Origin: Epiperipatus broadwayi
Taxonomy: Eukaryota; Onychophora; Udeonychophora; Euonychophora; Peripatidae
Reading direction: 5' to 3'
Assembly: GCA_028023455.1 (NCBI GenBank)
Contig: JAQFVV010006272.1
Coordinates: forward strand, 4,813,127-4,877,126
Length of the DNA: 64,000 nucleotides
Below, piece by piece: positions 48,250-58,639 of this stretch. Each line of letters starts with the position of its first letter. The stretch's first letter is position 1. Position numbers and translations under genes: made by a program. The notes under the pieces are model-generated. The model was not told the origin of the DNA, ran no database searches, and worked only from the letters and a program-made list of their open reading frames with translations.

Positions 48250-49720
48250 TTTTTTAAATTCTATAACACACTTTTTTTTTCAATTTTTTTTTTTTTACTA
48301 TTATAGGAATCCTTTTTTTTTTTTAAATTTTCTCCAACATTTTGATTATATTATATGGTCATTATCAAGGAATGATTTTCCTATAAAATATATTCATACA
48401 AATATGTTTACAAAAAAATTTCATAAACAACATAATAAAACATATATTAAAAATTTTTAAAACATACTTCTTGTTTACTTTCCTATATGCTTATATCCAT
48501 TATTTTTTTTTTTTTTTCTTTAATATAAATTAAAGAAAAAAAAATTAAATCAAATATTGTCTAATGGATGAGAAATCAATGAGAAATGAGATTTTTTTAG
48601 TAATAAGAATTAATTTATTAATAACAAAATAAAACTTAATAAAACAAATCAACTTTTTTTAATCCCTTGTATTTACAAATGTATATAATCAATAATAAAA
48701 TTATTTTAGAATGAATCAGTAAAATCAATAAAGCATATCATGTTTAATTTATTTTACTTAAATTTTTTAGTCCCCTCAACTTGATTGATTTACTGGCTTC
48801 AGGATTAATAATATGAGAATACTATAAAAAAACAATAAACTTTATATATAAATATAGATTTAGATTAATATTACTAAATAAACACAATTGAAATATTATA
48901 ACAAATTTTAAAATGAATCTCTTCACAAAATTAAATCAATTTTTCCTATAAAGTCAAAAATTATTCAAATATGATTCAATTGAAAACAATCTTATCAAAT
49001 TTTGTAGAACTCAACATTTACACATTCTTTTCTTTCCAGCATTTAGAATATTTGGCATCTCAATTTAATGTTAAAGGGATCTCAATTGCCAAGATATCTA
49101 GAATTTGTTTCATTGTCATTGCTTTTCATACTTTCACAACTTACGTAATAATGAAGAATATCAGATAAATGCATATACATTTTGTATGTCAGTTTTCCTC
49201 TTTGGTACCAAAACTAATTCTCTGATCCATGGTTCATTTCTTCTCTAATGATTTTCAGCTGGCATTGCAAGCAATCAACTCTAACTAACAACTCTTCAGG
49301 CATCTCACCAGTGGTGCATGCAGGGAAGGGGGGGGGGATAAATTCTCTCCCGAATATTCGAAAAGAACTAAAATTATAATTACCACATTTCAAAATTGTG
49401 CATTTTTTTAATACATATAAATTTCGATGTTGTGCATCTGCACATTATTGTTTCATGCATGCAATACATTTTATCTCAGTTGTGGTTGAGTTGACAATGA
49501 TAGCATCATATAGTAGCGTTCATTTATGTTAATAAATTTTTTTTTATGTTAAGTTATAAGTATTTAGAATTCTAGATTATTACAGTTACTGATTTAGATG
49601 TAAAAACAAAAAAAGTACACATTGAAAACTTTTACACACAAAAAGTATAATCTTTCATTATCATCTATTGGTTATTGTTAAAGTGAATATGCTTTTAATT
49701 GCCTTGATGATCCAATGCTT
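48250..49720. other. Intronic DNA with homopolymer runs
   Basis: Contains T-rich runs (48250-48330, 48500-48520) and a G run at about 49328-49338. No gene or clear element was recognised. Confidence 0.5.
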
Positions 49721-49734
49721 TCATCACTGAAGAA

Positions 49735-50700
49735 ATGTTTATAGAATCAAATGCCGTTTCATAATCTACAAATCCAAAACATAATGGCAACTCATATTCA
49801 TTTATCCTTTCTATAACCTCTCAATATCTGGATATGATCTACTGTACTAAAACCACTTTTAAATCCAGCTTGTTCTCTTGGTTGGTGGAAATCCAATGTT
49901 TTCTGTAGACAAGTTGTAATTATCTAAGTAAAAATTTTGTATAAAACTGATTAAAGGCTGATAGGTCTGTAATTTCTAATATCTTCTTTATCACCCTTTT
50001 TAAATATTAATATTAATATTGCATTCTTCCAATCATCTGGTACATCTTTATCATTTAGACATTTGGTATATAACTTTGCTAAAAAAAATTATATTTCTTC
50101 ACCTGCTTCTTTTAATATATCAATTGTAATTCCATCATTACTGGAGCCTTTCCTTTCTTCATAAATTTAATTGCATGTCTCACTTCTTCATTTAAAATTC
50201 TGGGCAATTTGGAAGATATAATAGATATAGGAGCCACTTGTTCTTTATGACTATATAATTCTTGATAGAAGTTTTCTATCCATTTCATGATGTCATCTCT
50301 CTTTTTAGTAATAAATCCATCTTTTTTTCTTATTGCAGATATAAATTTCCTACCAATACCAAAATGTTGTTTTACACTCTTGAGACTTTTATTCTCTTCT
50401 ACAGCTTTCCTTGCTAGGTCTCAGTTATACTTTCTTATATCATTTTCAACTCTTTTCCACACCATTTTACAAAATTCGAGATATTCAATCAAAAATGTAT
50501 CATTTTTGTATATCTTTATATTCCTTCTTTTCTTCATAAATTCTCTAGTCTCAGTAGATATTTTAATGGTCAATTGCTGCTTTTTTCTATCAGCTATCTT
50601 TGTTGCAGTTTTTAAAAGTGTATCAGTTATTTTCTTACTAATTTCATTCAAATCTGAACCATGTTCAAAATCTACTAATACTTGAAATCGATTTGTAATT
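49735..50700 (-). pseudogene. Decayed RTE-like LINE, copy B (linker and RT N-terminal half)
   Basis: On the minus strand, MNEISKKITDTLLKTATKIA then a Lys/Arg-rich linker KKQQLTIKISTETREFMKKR (open frame 50421-50651). Further on come [35 protein letters not shown] and LCFGFVDYETAFDSI: the 'NYRPISLL', 'QAGFR-x-G-x-STIDHI' and 'FVDFEKAFDSI' blocks of RTE-type reverse transcriptases. In the last block a lysine has become threonine. The sequence ends just after this block, so the FADD box and the C-terminus are missing. Stops and frameshifts are numerous. The overlapping plus-strand frame 50287-50685 is a shadow. Confidence 0.75.
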
Positions 50701-50736
50701 CTAATTTAAATTCATTAGAATGTTTCTGAAATATAT

Positions 50737-51334
50737 ATATAATACATTACAATAATTAATAAAACAAGTTATAAATTCCATAACTCGCTTTTAAGCATGC
50801 ATTTAAATGATCACTAGATGGAGCTTACCAATAGCTCTAAACAAGCTTTGTTTTTATAAGTGCTGAAAGAGAAAGAATTCAAAATCTCTATCTAGTGATT
50901 ATTTAAATGCAAGCTTAAAAGCAAGTTACAAAATTTATAACTTGATTTATTAATTATTATAAGTGTACCTTTGATGGCTTTTGCGATGCTATATCGCAGA
51001 GGCTATTACTATATGGTGAAAGTGAGCCGAATTCAGACCCATATAGCTATCTGATTTGCAAAGCTGGATTTAAAGACATTTACGTGTCCGAAAAGTTCAG
51101 ACTTTCAAATTGATAGAAACATGTTTTATAAATGCTGACTTTTCAGTTAGTATTTTAAATCTAGTTTCTGGAGACACAGCCCTGTACTGAGATGAGCCAT
51201 AAGCTCGAAACCAATTGGTCTGGAGGTAGGGTCAACGATAGAGATTTTGAATTCTTTCTCTTTCGGCACTTATAAAAACAAAGCTTGTTTAGAGTTATTG
51301 GTAAGCTCCACCTAGTGATCATATAATACATTAC
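50737..51334 (-). mobile_element. Hammerhead-bearing foldback element, second family member, 14-bp TSD
   Basis: Element 50751-51320, flanked by identical ATATAATACATTAC (50737-50750 and 51321-51334). It starts with an arm AATAATTAATAAAACAAGTT...TGATCACTAGATGG whose inverse lies at about 50893-50965. A second pair of arms (50806-50890 and about 51236-51320; GGAGCTTACCAATAGCTCT facing AGAGTTATTGGTAAGCTCC) closes the rest. The interior matches the 43.6-45.7 kb units in order: TTTATGGCTTTTGCGATGCT, TTCAGACCCATATAGC, TGTCCGAAAA, a hammerhead motif. No coding capacity. Confidence 0.8.
51181..51230 (+). ncRNA. Hammerhead ribozyme motif in the 50.75-51.32 kb element
   Basis: CTGAGAT (51187-51193), helix II GAGC-CATAA-GCTC, GAAACC-AATT-GGTC with predicted cleavage after C51220. 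Helices II and III are perfect and helix I has mismatches. Two core positions (G8 and A9) differ from consensus. Confidence 0.55.
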
Positions 51335-51339
51335 CATGT

Positions 51340-52030
51340 AGGGATACTAAAATTATAAAATTTGGGCTCCATTTATTACATTTGCTTTCCTGTGGTCAGT
51401 TTGTAAAAAGCATGTTTAAATATGTATTATTATTGTAAGAGTCTTAGCTTACCATCATTATTATCAGACTCTCAAATTCTTTTTAAAATCCTGAATTTCA
51501 ATAATAAAAAAAGGAAAGTTAATTAATCAATTAAAACTTCAACAATAAATCTGAAGAACTTATTAACCAGATAACACATTATTAATTTTCTGCTCTGATG
51601 AGTCTTTCCAAGCCATGGACTTAAATTTTCAAATTTCATTTTACTTTTTTAATAATATTTGATCAAAATAAAATGTGCACCATTAATATAGATTTCACTG
51701 CATGGATCATGCCTTATTTTATCCTATTCATCTCAAGTGACACCATAAAACACTAGATTGCAAAACAAAGCATAACTGTTATGTAAACACATATATATTT
51801 TAAAATCATTTCTTCACTATCAAATTTATTATTTGGTAAATACATCTTTCCTTGTATTTATTATCTCAATCAAAGATTTTAATTGCAGAATTTGAAGTAT
51901 CTCATCTATTATTTAAAGATTACAATATTATTATTATCATTGTTTTAGGCTTACTAATAGTCAGCTATGAAATATCAATAAACATTTTACATAAATATAA
52001 TTCATTTAACTTAACTAGTAACAAAAAGAC
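51340..52030. other. Intronic DNA, no gene seen
   Basis: AT-rich sequence immediately downstream (in gene direction) of the tail exon at 52035-52169. Confidence 0.5.
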
Positions 52031-52034
52031 TTAC

Positions 52035-52169
52035 AGTTATTGGTCCAATTCCCTTACTAAATTCTGCCATATGAGTCATGTGAGAAGACATTTCCTTAGC
52101 TGCTTGAACAATTGTATTTTTCTTTTCATCCCATTTGGACGTTTCTTGTTGAAGAAACCAAGCAGCTGT
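52035..52169 (-). CDS. Vinculin/alpha-catenin-like gene, exon starting the tail bundle
   Basis: A 135-bp exon of exactly 45 codons on the minus strand, with acceptor TTTATAG and donor GTAAGT. It begins TAAWFLQQETSKWDE and continues through IVQAAKEMSSHMTHMAEF to GIGPIT. The pattern of a Lys-Trp pair, then an N-x-I stretch, an A-A-K-x-M helix, repeated methionines and a Gly-rich turn is the start of the actin-binding tail in vinculin and alpha-catenin. The G-x-G-P turn looks more like alpha-catenin, whereas the Ala-rich start looks more like vinculin. Phase 0 at both ends matches its neighbours. The protein would act at cell adhesion sites, linking junction proteins to F-actin; that role is inferred from the family. 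Confidence 0.85.
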
Positions 52170-52405
52170 CTATAAATTCAAATAATAAAAATTAGATATA
52201 TAAAATCTTAATTTTTTTTTTAATTTAAATAAAATTTTTAATATACTTAAAATGTTTAATAAAATACAAAGTAGTAAATAATTCATAAAGTACTTGTGTA
52301 CTATCCCTGCAATGAAGAAAAGATAGGAGGCCTTTCACATTGGTATTAATATACTGGTAACTTTGTAAGTTTGGCAAGTTAAAAAAGGAAAAATAAATAA
52401 ATATT

Positions 52406-52725
52406 ATATGAAATATACTTCTACGAAATTTACACATATGCAGACGATGCTTTGACACTTAATTCAATCAATTTCAAAAAATGTGTAGAAATAGTTTTTA
52501 AAAACACATACCAAAACATTACATACACACAGATGATACTGGCATAATACACAAGATATATATATATTTTAAAAGGAAAAATAATTGATATGAAATATAC
52601 ATGTATTTCTATGAAATATACACATATGCAGATGATGACGCTTTGACACTTAATTCAATCAATTTCAAAAAAATGTGTAGAAATGGTTTTTAAAAACCAA
52701 ACATTACATACACACAGATGATACT
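52406..52725. repeat. Direct duplication of about 135 bp
   Basis: 52406-52540 and about 52590-52725 share ACACATATGCAGA, CTTTGACACTTAATTCAATC and ACATACACACAGATGATACT in the same order, with small indels. Probably a tandem duplication. Confidence 0.8.
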
Positions 52726-53149
52726 TCATGGTTCATAATAAATATCTTGTGTACTTGAAATAATAACCAATTTAAATTGTCTTCTTGCAGACACAATATG
52801 GAGATTTTTTTCATTGGAAATTCCTCCCCTCCCCCAACTCCCAGTTCGAAATGCTTACAGAGTACGTGATTGCACAGTACATGGTATAAACGGAATTTTG
52901 CCACGCAATGTAAGTTTTCAAATCAACAAATGGCAATATGTTTTTTTTTCCTTAATTAAAGGGAAAGAACAATAACAACAACAGTAATGCCAAAAAAAAA
53001 AAAAGAAAACAAAAGAACCAAGTCAATGTATAATTCAATAAGCAAATCAAAAAAAAAAGTGTAAATTACAGCACTTTGATGAGGTATTTTTCAGACTGGA
53101 GGAAAATGCGATCTTGCAATGATATCAAATTGAAAGAAAATCACCCCTG

Positions 53150-53465
53150 CCATGTATCTTGAAAAACATGTGTTTGATTGTTGTTCTTTTGCCTTATTTA
53201 TTTATATTTGTCAGTTGCAAAAATATTTGTCTTTTTTTTTTTAATCTGCTTGGATGGCTGTTATTTTGCCTTATTTCTAGTTGCATTATTTCTATTTGAC
53301 AATTGCAATGTATATTGAAAAACGTGTGATTGTTGTTCTTTTGCCTTATTTATTTATATTTGTCAGTTGCAAAAACATTATCTTTTTTTTTTTTTTTAGA
53401 TCTGCTTGGATAGCTGTTATTTTGCCTTTTTTCTAGTTGCATTATTTCTATTTGACAATTGATGA
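53150..53465. repeat. Two tandem units of about 160 bp
   Basis: Both units contain GATTGTTGTTCTTTTGCC, TTTATATTTGTCAGTTGC, GATCTGCTTGGAT or AATCTGCTTGGAT, and TTCTATTTGACAATTG. They differ mainly in T-run length. Confidence 0.8.
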
Positions 53466-53544
53466 CAGGCTTTTTTTTTTTCATGGATGAAAAATCAACA
53501 AGACTAAATTCTTTCTCAATAGTGGATGTTTGGTGGCTTATGCA

Positions 53545-54300
53545 GAAAGACCGACACTTATAATTTGATGGATCCATAAACTGGGGTTCATACCCAAACA
53601 GTCCAAAAGACTATGGGATTGTTTTTTGATCTTAATTTCATTTTCTTAGTGGAAATAAATACTTTTGTTTCCTTTTTGAACAAAAAATATATATATTTTT
53701 ATTAATAAAGAAAGGTAAAGAATTTCTTCTCTATTGAATTTTAGATTAGAATGAAAATAATCTACCAGATTTAGTCCATAACAGTCTAGACCCATTTTTC
53801 TCTCTACTCAATGATAGAAAACCACTTTTGGTATCCTCTTTCCTGCATGAAAACTCTTACAATTGATATTTGTTTTGCATTGTTGTTCTGAATTATTGTT
53901 TTTATTTTGTGTATTTCCAAAAAAAGGATAGGTTTAGTAAAATTTTGATTCCATTTTTTTTTTCCGCCTGCATATGTAAAAGTGGTCAGAAAAGTTTTCT
54001 ATTTTATATTTGTTTATTGTTCTGAATTATTTGTTTGATTTTGTGCATTTCCAAAAAAAGGATAGGTTCAGAAAAATTTTGATTTCTTTTTTTTTTTCCT
54101 CCTGCATATGTAAATCCGGTCATAAGAGTTTTCTAATTTATATTTCTTTATTGTTCTGAATTATTTCTTTGGCTTTGTTTTTTCTTTTTTTTTTGTGGCG
54201 TATACAAAGAGACCGATAAATATTTTATCGTGGCAGTTAAAGATCGGATAGTGGCGACACTTCTAATTTGGTGGATCCATAAACTGGGTTCACACTTACA
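53545..54300. repeat. Tandem units and a bracketing repeat
   Basis: GGTGGATCCATAAACTGGG-type words occur at about 53565 and 54271. Between them, about 2.3 units of roughly 130 bp repeat TATTGTTCTGAATTATT and CCAAAAAAAGGATAGGTT (about 53875-54175). Confidence 0.7.
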
Positions 54301-54365
54301 AAAGAACTAACTTGAAATAAAAGATGAGAAATTAACCAAACATTCACACTAAAAAAACCCACAAT

Positions 54366-54515
54366 TATAACTAATTTCAAATTCAACAACAAACTTTTTA
54401 AATGCCCATAATTAAGTAACAACAACAACTAATTTCAAATTTCAACAATAAACTTTATAAATGCAGAATTAAGAAACAACAACAACCAATTTCAAATTTT
54501 AACAACAAACTTTTA
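54366..54515. repeat. Three tandem units of about 65 bp
   Basis: CTAATTTCAAATTCAACAA followed by AAACTTTTTAAATGC recurs three times with substitutions; units are joined by AACAACAACAAC. Confidence 0.75.
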
Positions 54516-54794
54516 ATGAGACAAAAAAAAAAAAAAATTTTTATACACCTGCAGAATTCAATACAATACACAACCAAAATTTCCAAAAGGCAGCAATAGA
54601 ATAGCTTTTGTTTGGGACATGTTGCAAAACATGTTTTTCGGTGAGTAATAACACTCAAATCGCAAAGTTTATTTGACATTCGCAAGATTATTACTTTACC
54701 AAGTATGTGAAAAGACCACCTATCTTTTCTTCATTGCAGGAATAAGTACCATTCATAAATATCTAAATTAATTTCTTATACAGAATTACTAATA

Positions 54795-54990
54795 TTAGTA
54801 ATCAACATTAAGCTAATGCACATGCACTTTGTAGATTTTTAACTATAAATGAATAGTCTCACTATTAAATACAAGATAAAGTCTTTGTGAATAGATCGAA
54901 TGAATCCATCTATCTTTTCGACCCAAACATGTATGTATGGACAAATCTTAAGCATTTGGAAATGAGAGTGTGAAGATGTTAAGCGATCAC
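54795..54990 (-). mobile_element. Hairpin retroposon family A, partial copy
   Basis: Matches the left arm and loop of the 29767 element (ATTAAGCTAATGCACATG, CAAGATAAAGTCTTTGTG, ACCCAAACATGTATGTATGG), then ends near 54990 without the second arm. Its loop has the same orientation as copy 1. Confidence 0.75.
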
Positions 54991-55522
54991 TTTAAATTAC
55001 TTTTACTATGCTTGAATGAATGACGCTTGCGAAATTTTCTAGAATTATTAAATAAACTAATTTATGACAGAATATTTCAAAATATGATTTAAATAAAAAT
55101 AATTAAGTCTAATAAATTAAATTAAAATAAAATTTTGAATTGATGAAATTCAGATGAGAATATTAGGAACATATATAATTAAAATATGATAAAGATAGCA
55201 AGATAGACAGACCCAAACATTACTGGAAAATTATAAAATCTAAAAAACACTTTGCTTGCAGATAAGTATATGAATGTGTTTGAAGCAGACAAAATGATTA
55301 TAAAAAACACTTTGCAAATGACATTTTTTTTTTTTAAAAAAAAAGGTAATCTCAAACTTAAATTCAGTACTGAAACTTACAACAAAATCTGACATTTCTA
55401 TTACTAAACAATAAAAATCTCAATCATAATGATTTGACATACTATAATCAAAAATAAATATATGATGGATAAATTAAAGAATGCACAAAGCTAGATAAAA
55501 CCCATATAGTAATCGAATATAA

Positions 55523-55668
55523 CCAACTGCTACTGTTTCAATGTGCTGTGTTTAAAAATTCAAGTCTGAATCATGCTCCTTAGATAAAAGAAAATCTTTT
55601 TATCTAATGTGCATGATTCAAACTTGGATTTTTAAACACAAAGGTAATGTGTTGAAACTGTAACAGTT
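55523..55668. repeat. Palindrome of about 146 bp
   Basis: CAACTGCTACTGTTTCAA (left) faces TTGAAACTGTAACAGTTG (right). The inner words TTTAAAAATTCAAGTCTGAA and TTCAAACTTGGATTTTTAAA also pair. The loop is about 20 bp around 55590-55602. No coding capacity. Confidence 0.8.
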
Positions 55669-55689
55669 GATGTAATATGATGGATGTAT

Positions 55690-57890
55690 TAAAAGGGTTG
55701 TGGAGAATATTATAAAAAAAGATTCAAAAAGTAAAAATCTTGGTACTGATCAAATTGGCTATTTACATTTCGATTTTTATCTTTTATTAATTCTTTAAAT
55801 ACTGCTTTATACACCAGGATGACTAATCAAAAAATTGTAGATTTCTTTGGGAAAATGGTGATATTTTCTAGTGGTAATACTACTATGACTAAATTTAGAA
55901 ATTCATTGTTTAATCTAAAACCTCTTGTATAAGTATTCATTAACAGGTTGTTTTTTGGCAAATTTTTATTTCTCTTTTCAGTTTCATGTTGGATTTAAAG
56001 AAGAGGGGTATTGGAAGGGGAGAGAGGTTAAATCATTGGGGAAACAAATATATGTGATTTGCAAAATGTAAATTAATTTCAAATAACTATTTTCTTATTT
56101 GTAATTGAAAAAAAAAAATGATTTGGAAATCCAAGTGAAGGAAGGGAGGGGGGTAAAACAATGTGAATTAAAAAAAAAAAGCCCAAGATGGAAAAAAGAA
56201 AACAAGATTTTTCTTGCATTCTTAGAAATTATCAAATTCACCACTTCCTTTATTTTGCTGTAATATCTTATATATATGCAATGTATCCACTCTACATTGA
56301 ACACTTTTTAGCAAAAACCTTTTATTGTACATATGTACAATAAGAGTGGATAAATTGCATTTCTTAGAAATTAGTTTTAAAATAAACTTTGTTGTTGATT
56401 TAAAATATTTCTGGAAACAAGTCTTAGTTTTGATTTAAATGGTTGTATTATTTATTTTTAAAAAAATAAAATTTCGGTATAAAGCTTTTTTTTTGTTTGT
56501 TTTATAGCCAGCCAGTTTATTTTTATTAAAGTGTTTGATTGGATTTGCATTGAACATAGCTGGATCAAAGTCCACAAAACAAATTACTCCTCCCCCCTCC
56601 CCCTTTATTTTTAAAAAGCTAATAAGAAAAGAAATTTTAAAAAAATTTAAAGACAAATTTTTAAAGGTAGAATAATAAAAATTCTAAAACAAATAAAAAA
56701 GAGAACTTTGAAATTCTAAAGAAATCAATTTTGTAAACCAATATTAGATATACAATGATGAGAATGAACCTATTTCAAAATTGAAAAAAAAAATTACTAA
56801 AATTTCACCCTCCCAAAAAAATCCTGTCAATGAAAACAAATAGTAACAGGTTTTATATCATACATTGAATTTATAAATTAAGGTGTGGGTACTATTAGTA
56901 TTAAAGAAATCTTCAAATGATCAACTGACATTTTATGATATCAAAGCCATGTTCAAAGAGTTAATAAAAGATAAAAATGTAAATGTAGATAACTGATTAT
57001 ATCAGTACATATTCTTAAGAAAGAAATTGGCCTGAATTAAAATGTGACACTTCCCATTTGACAATTAAATTAAAAATGATAAAGTTAAGAAATAAAAATA
57101 TTAAAAGAAACTAAGATAATTGAAAACAAAGTTAAAAATAAAATAAAATTAAAAAAAAAAAGTTTGATAGTTTTTCAGAAAAAAAAATGTAAAAAAAGGA
57201 TGAGGTAGAAAATAATAATCTGTGCAATGATTATGGAAAAAAATGAATTAAAAAAAAGAATAAGAAAGGCAAAATTTCATTAAGCTTATCAAAGATAACT
57301 AATCATAACAGACTCTTAACTAATAATGTTGCGATCATTGCTTTATAATAAACTCAAACATGAGATATAACAATTTTTGTTTAAGAAATGATCAAAAGCA
57401 ATGGTAAACTGTCATTAATGATGCCTTTCTAGAATCACAATCTCATAAAGAAGCTCTGTATTCATAAAATCAACTTTAAATCAGATTAATTATTAAGTAT
57501 GATATGTTAAAAATTTATAATATCTTGATGTTGAACATTAAAAGATAAAACAATAAAGAGAGACTGATAAGCCACATATTTGATATAAAATAATACACTA
57601 GATTTACAATCAATTTTAGAAATTTTTTATAAACCACAATATCATCATTAATGTGCTAAACAACTTGCTAGCTAGAAGCTACAAAAGCCATTTTGAAATA
57701 AAAGAGAAAAAAATGAACAGTAGAATAAATAATTCAGATAACAACTATAACAAAATATCAGATAAAATCTTTTATATTTAAGACAAAGTCTAGATAAAGT
57801 CAATTATTTTAGAGCACTAACTACTTATAGATTTATATAATGAATAAAGAAGATCATCCAAAAATGGCTAATGGTAAACAATGAAAGTAA
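55690..57890. other. Intronic DNA, no gene seen
   Basis: AT-rich, with A and T runs and no recognisable feature. Open frames here are Phe/Lys-rich shadows of homopolymer-biased sequence. Confidence 0.5.
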
Positions 57891-58030
57891 AATGATAATT
57901 AAAAGTCTCCATATAGTAGTGCCATTCAGTACAAACCCGAGTAATCAATGGATGCAGAAAGGTTTGTGCATAAAATCCCTATCTAGTGTTTACGCATAAA
58001 ATCCCTATCTTGTGTTTACTCATCCAATAA

Positions 58031-58074
58031 CACTAGTCTAGTTTCTAGTTTGTGGCTTTCATCAGTGAGTAGCC
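58031..58074 (-). ncRNA. Degenerate hammerhead motif in the 57.9 kb element
   Basis: Minus strand CTACTCA-CTGATGA-AAGCCACAAACTA-GAAAC: here the CUGAUGA and GAAA boxes are canonical. The first pair of helix II is A/A, and the base at the cleavage position appears to be G, so it should not cleave. Confidence 0.45.
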
Positions 58075-58470
58075 TTGGATCTGAGAGGTCTGCAATAGAT
58101 CTTAGGATCTAATGCAACCCTCCAGCAGCCACCTTTTATCTTATTAGCTAACTATAAAACTGAGTCCAAAATGAAAACACAATAATGTTTTCAATTCAAG
58201 CTCATTAGCTTGTATAGTTGTATAGATCTTAACTCAGTTCAGCAACCATACTTTTTGATGTCTTTGGTTCTTTAATAACTACAGTCACCATAATCCTGTT
58301 GGGCAGGATTGGTATTAAACCACTAAACATCACATGATCACCATTCTTTATGCTTACAAAAGCTGTTTACACTGAGGCAAAACTCTCCACTCAGTGCAAG
58401 CCAGAGTAATCAATGAATATAGGAAGGTTTGTGCATAAAATCCCTATCTAGTGCCTATTCACCCAATATT

Positions 58471-58513
58471 CCCATAGTAGTTTTTAGCTTGTGGCTTTCA
58501 TTAGTGAGAAGCC
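58471..58513 (-). ncRNA. Degenerate hammerhead motif, second copy in the 57.9 kb element
   Basis: CTAATGA and AAAAC replace the two conserved boxes. It is recognisable only by alignment with 58031-58074. Confidence 0.35.
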
Positions 58514-58639
58514 TTGGATCTGAGAGCACTGCACCTTACTTGGGCTTGCACTGAGTGGCGCTACTATATGGAGTTTTGCCTCTGTGTAAACAGATTGTGA
58601 AAGCATAAAAATAGTGATCATGTGATAATTAAAAGCAAT

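Larger units (their letters stand above)
57893..58635. mobile_element. Foldback element related to the hammerhead repeats, 13-bp TSD
   Basis: Element 57906-58622, flanked by identical TGATAATTAAAAG (57893-57905 and 58623-58635). Direct internal copies (about 57930-58090 and 58385-58530) share GTTTGTGCATAAAATCCCT and GTGGCTTTCATYAGTGAG-type words. The right end, about 58545-58622, is the inverse of about 58327-58400 (CATGATCACCATTCTTTATGC). The left end (CTCCATATAGTAGTGCC) is the inverse of 58556-58579. The antisense of GTGGCTTTCATCAGTGAG is the hammerhead core region, so this is a diverged member of the 43.6/50.75 kb group. Confidence 0.75.

Noticed and set aside
50287-50685. 132-codon plus-strand open frame
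   Set aside because: Antisense of the RTE-like LINE linker and RT region.
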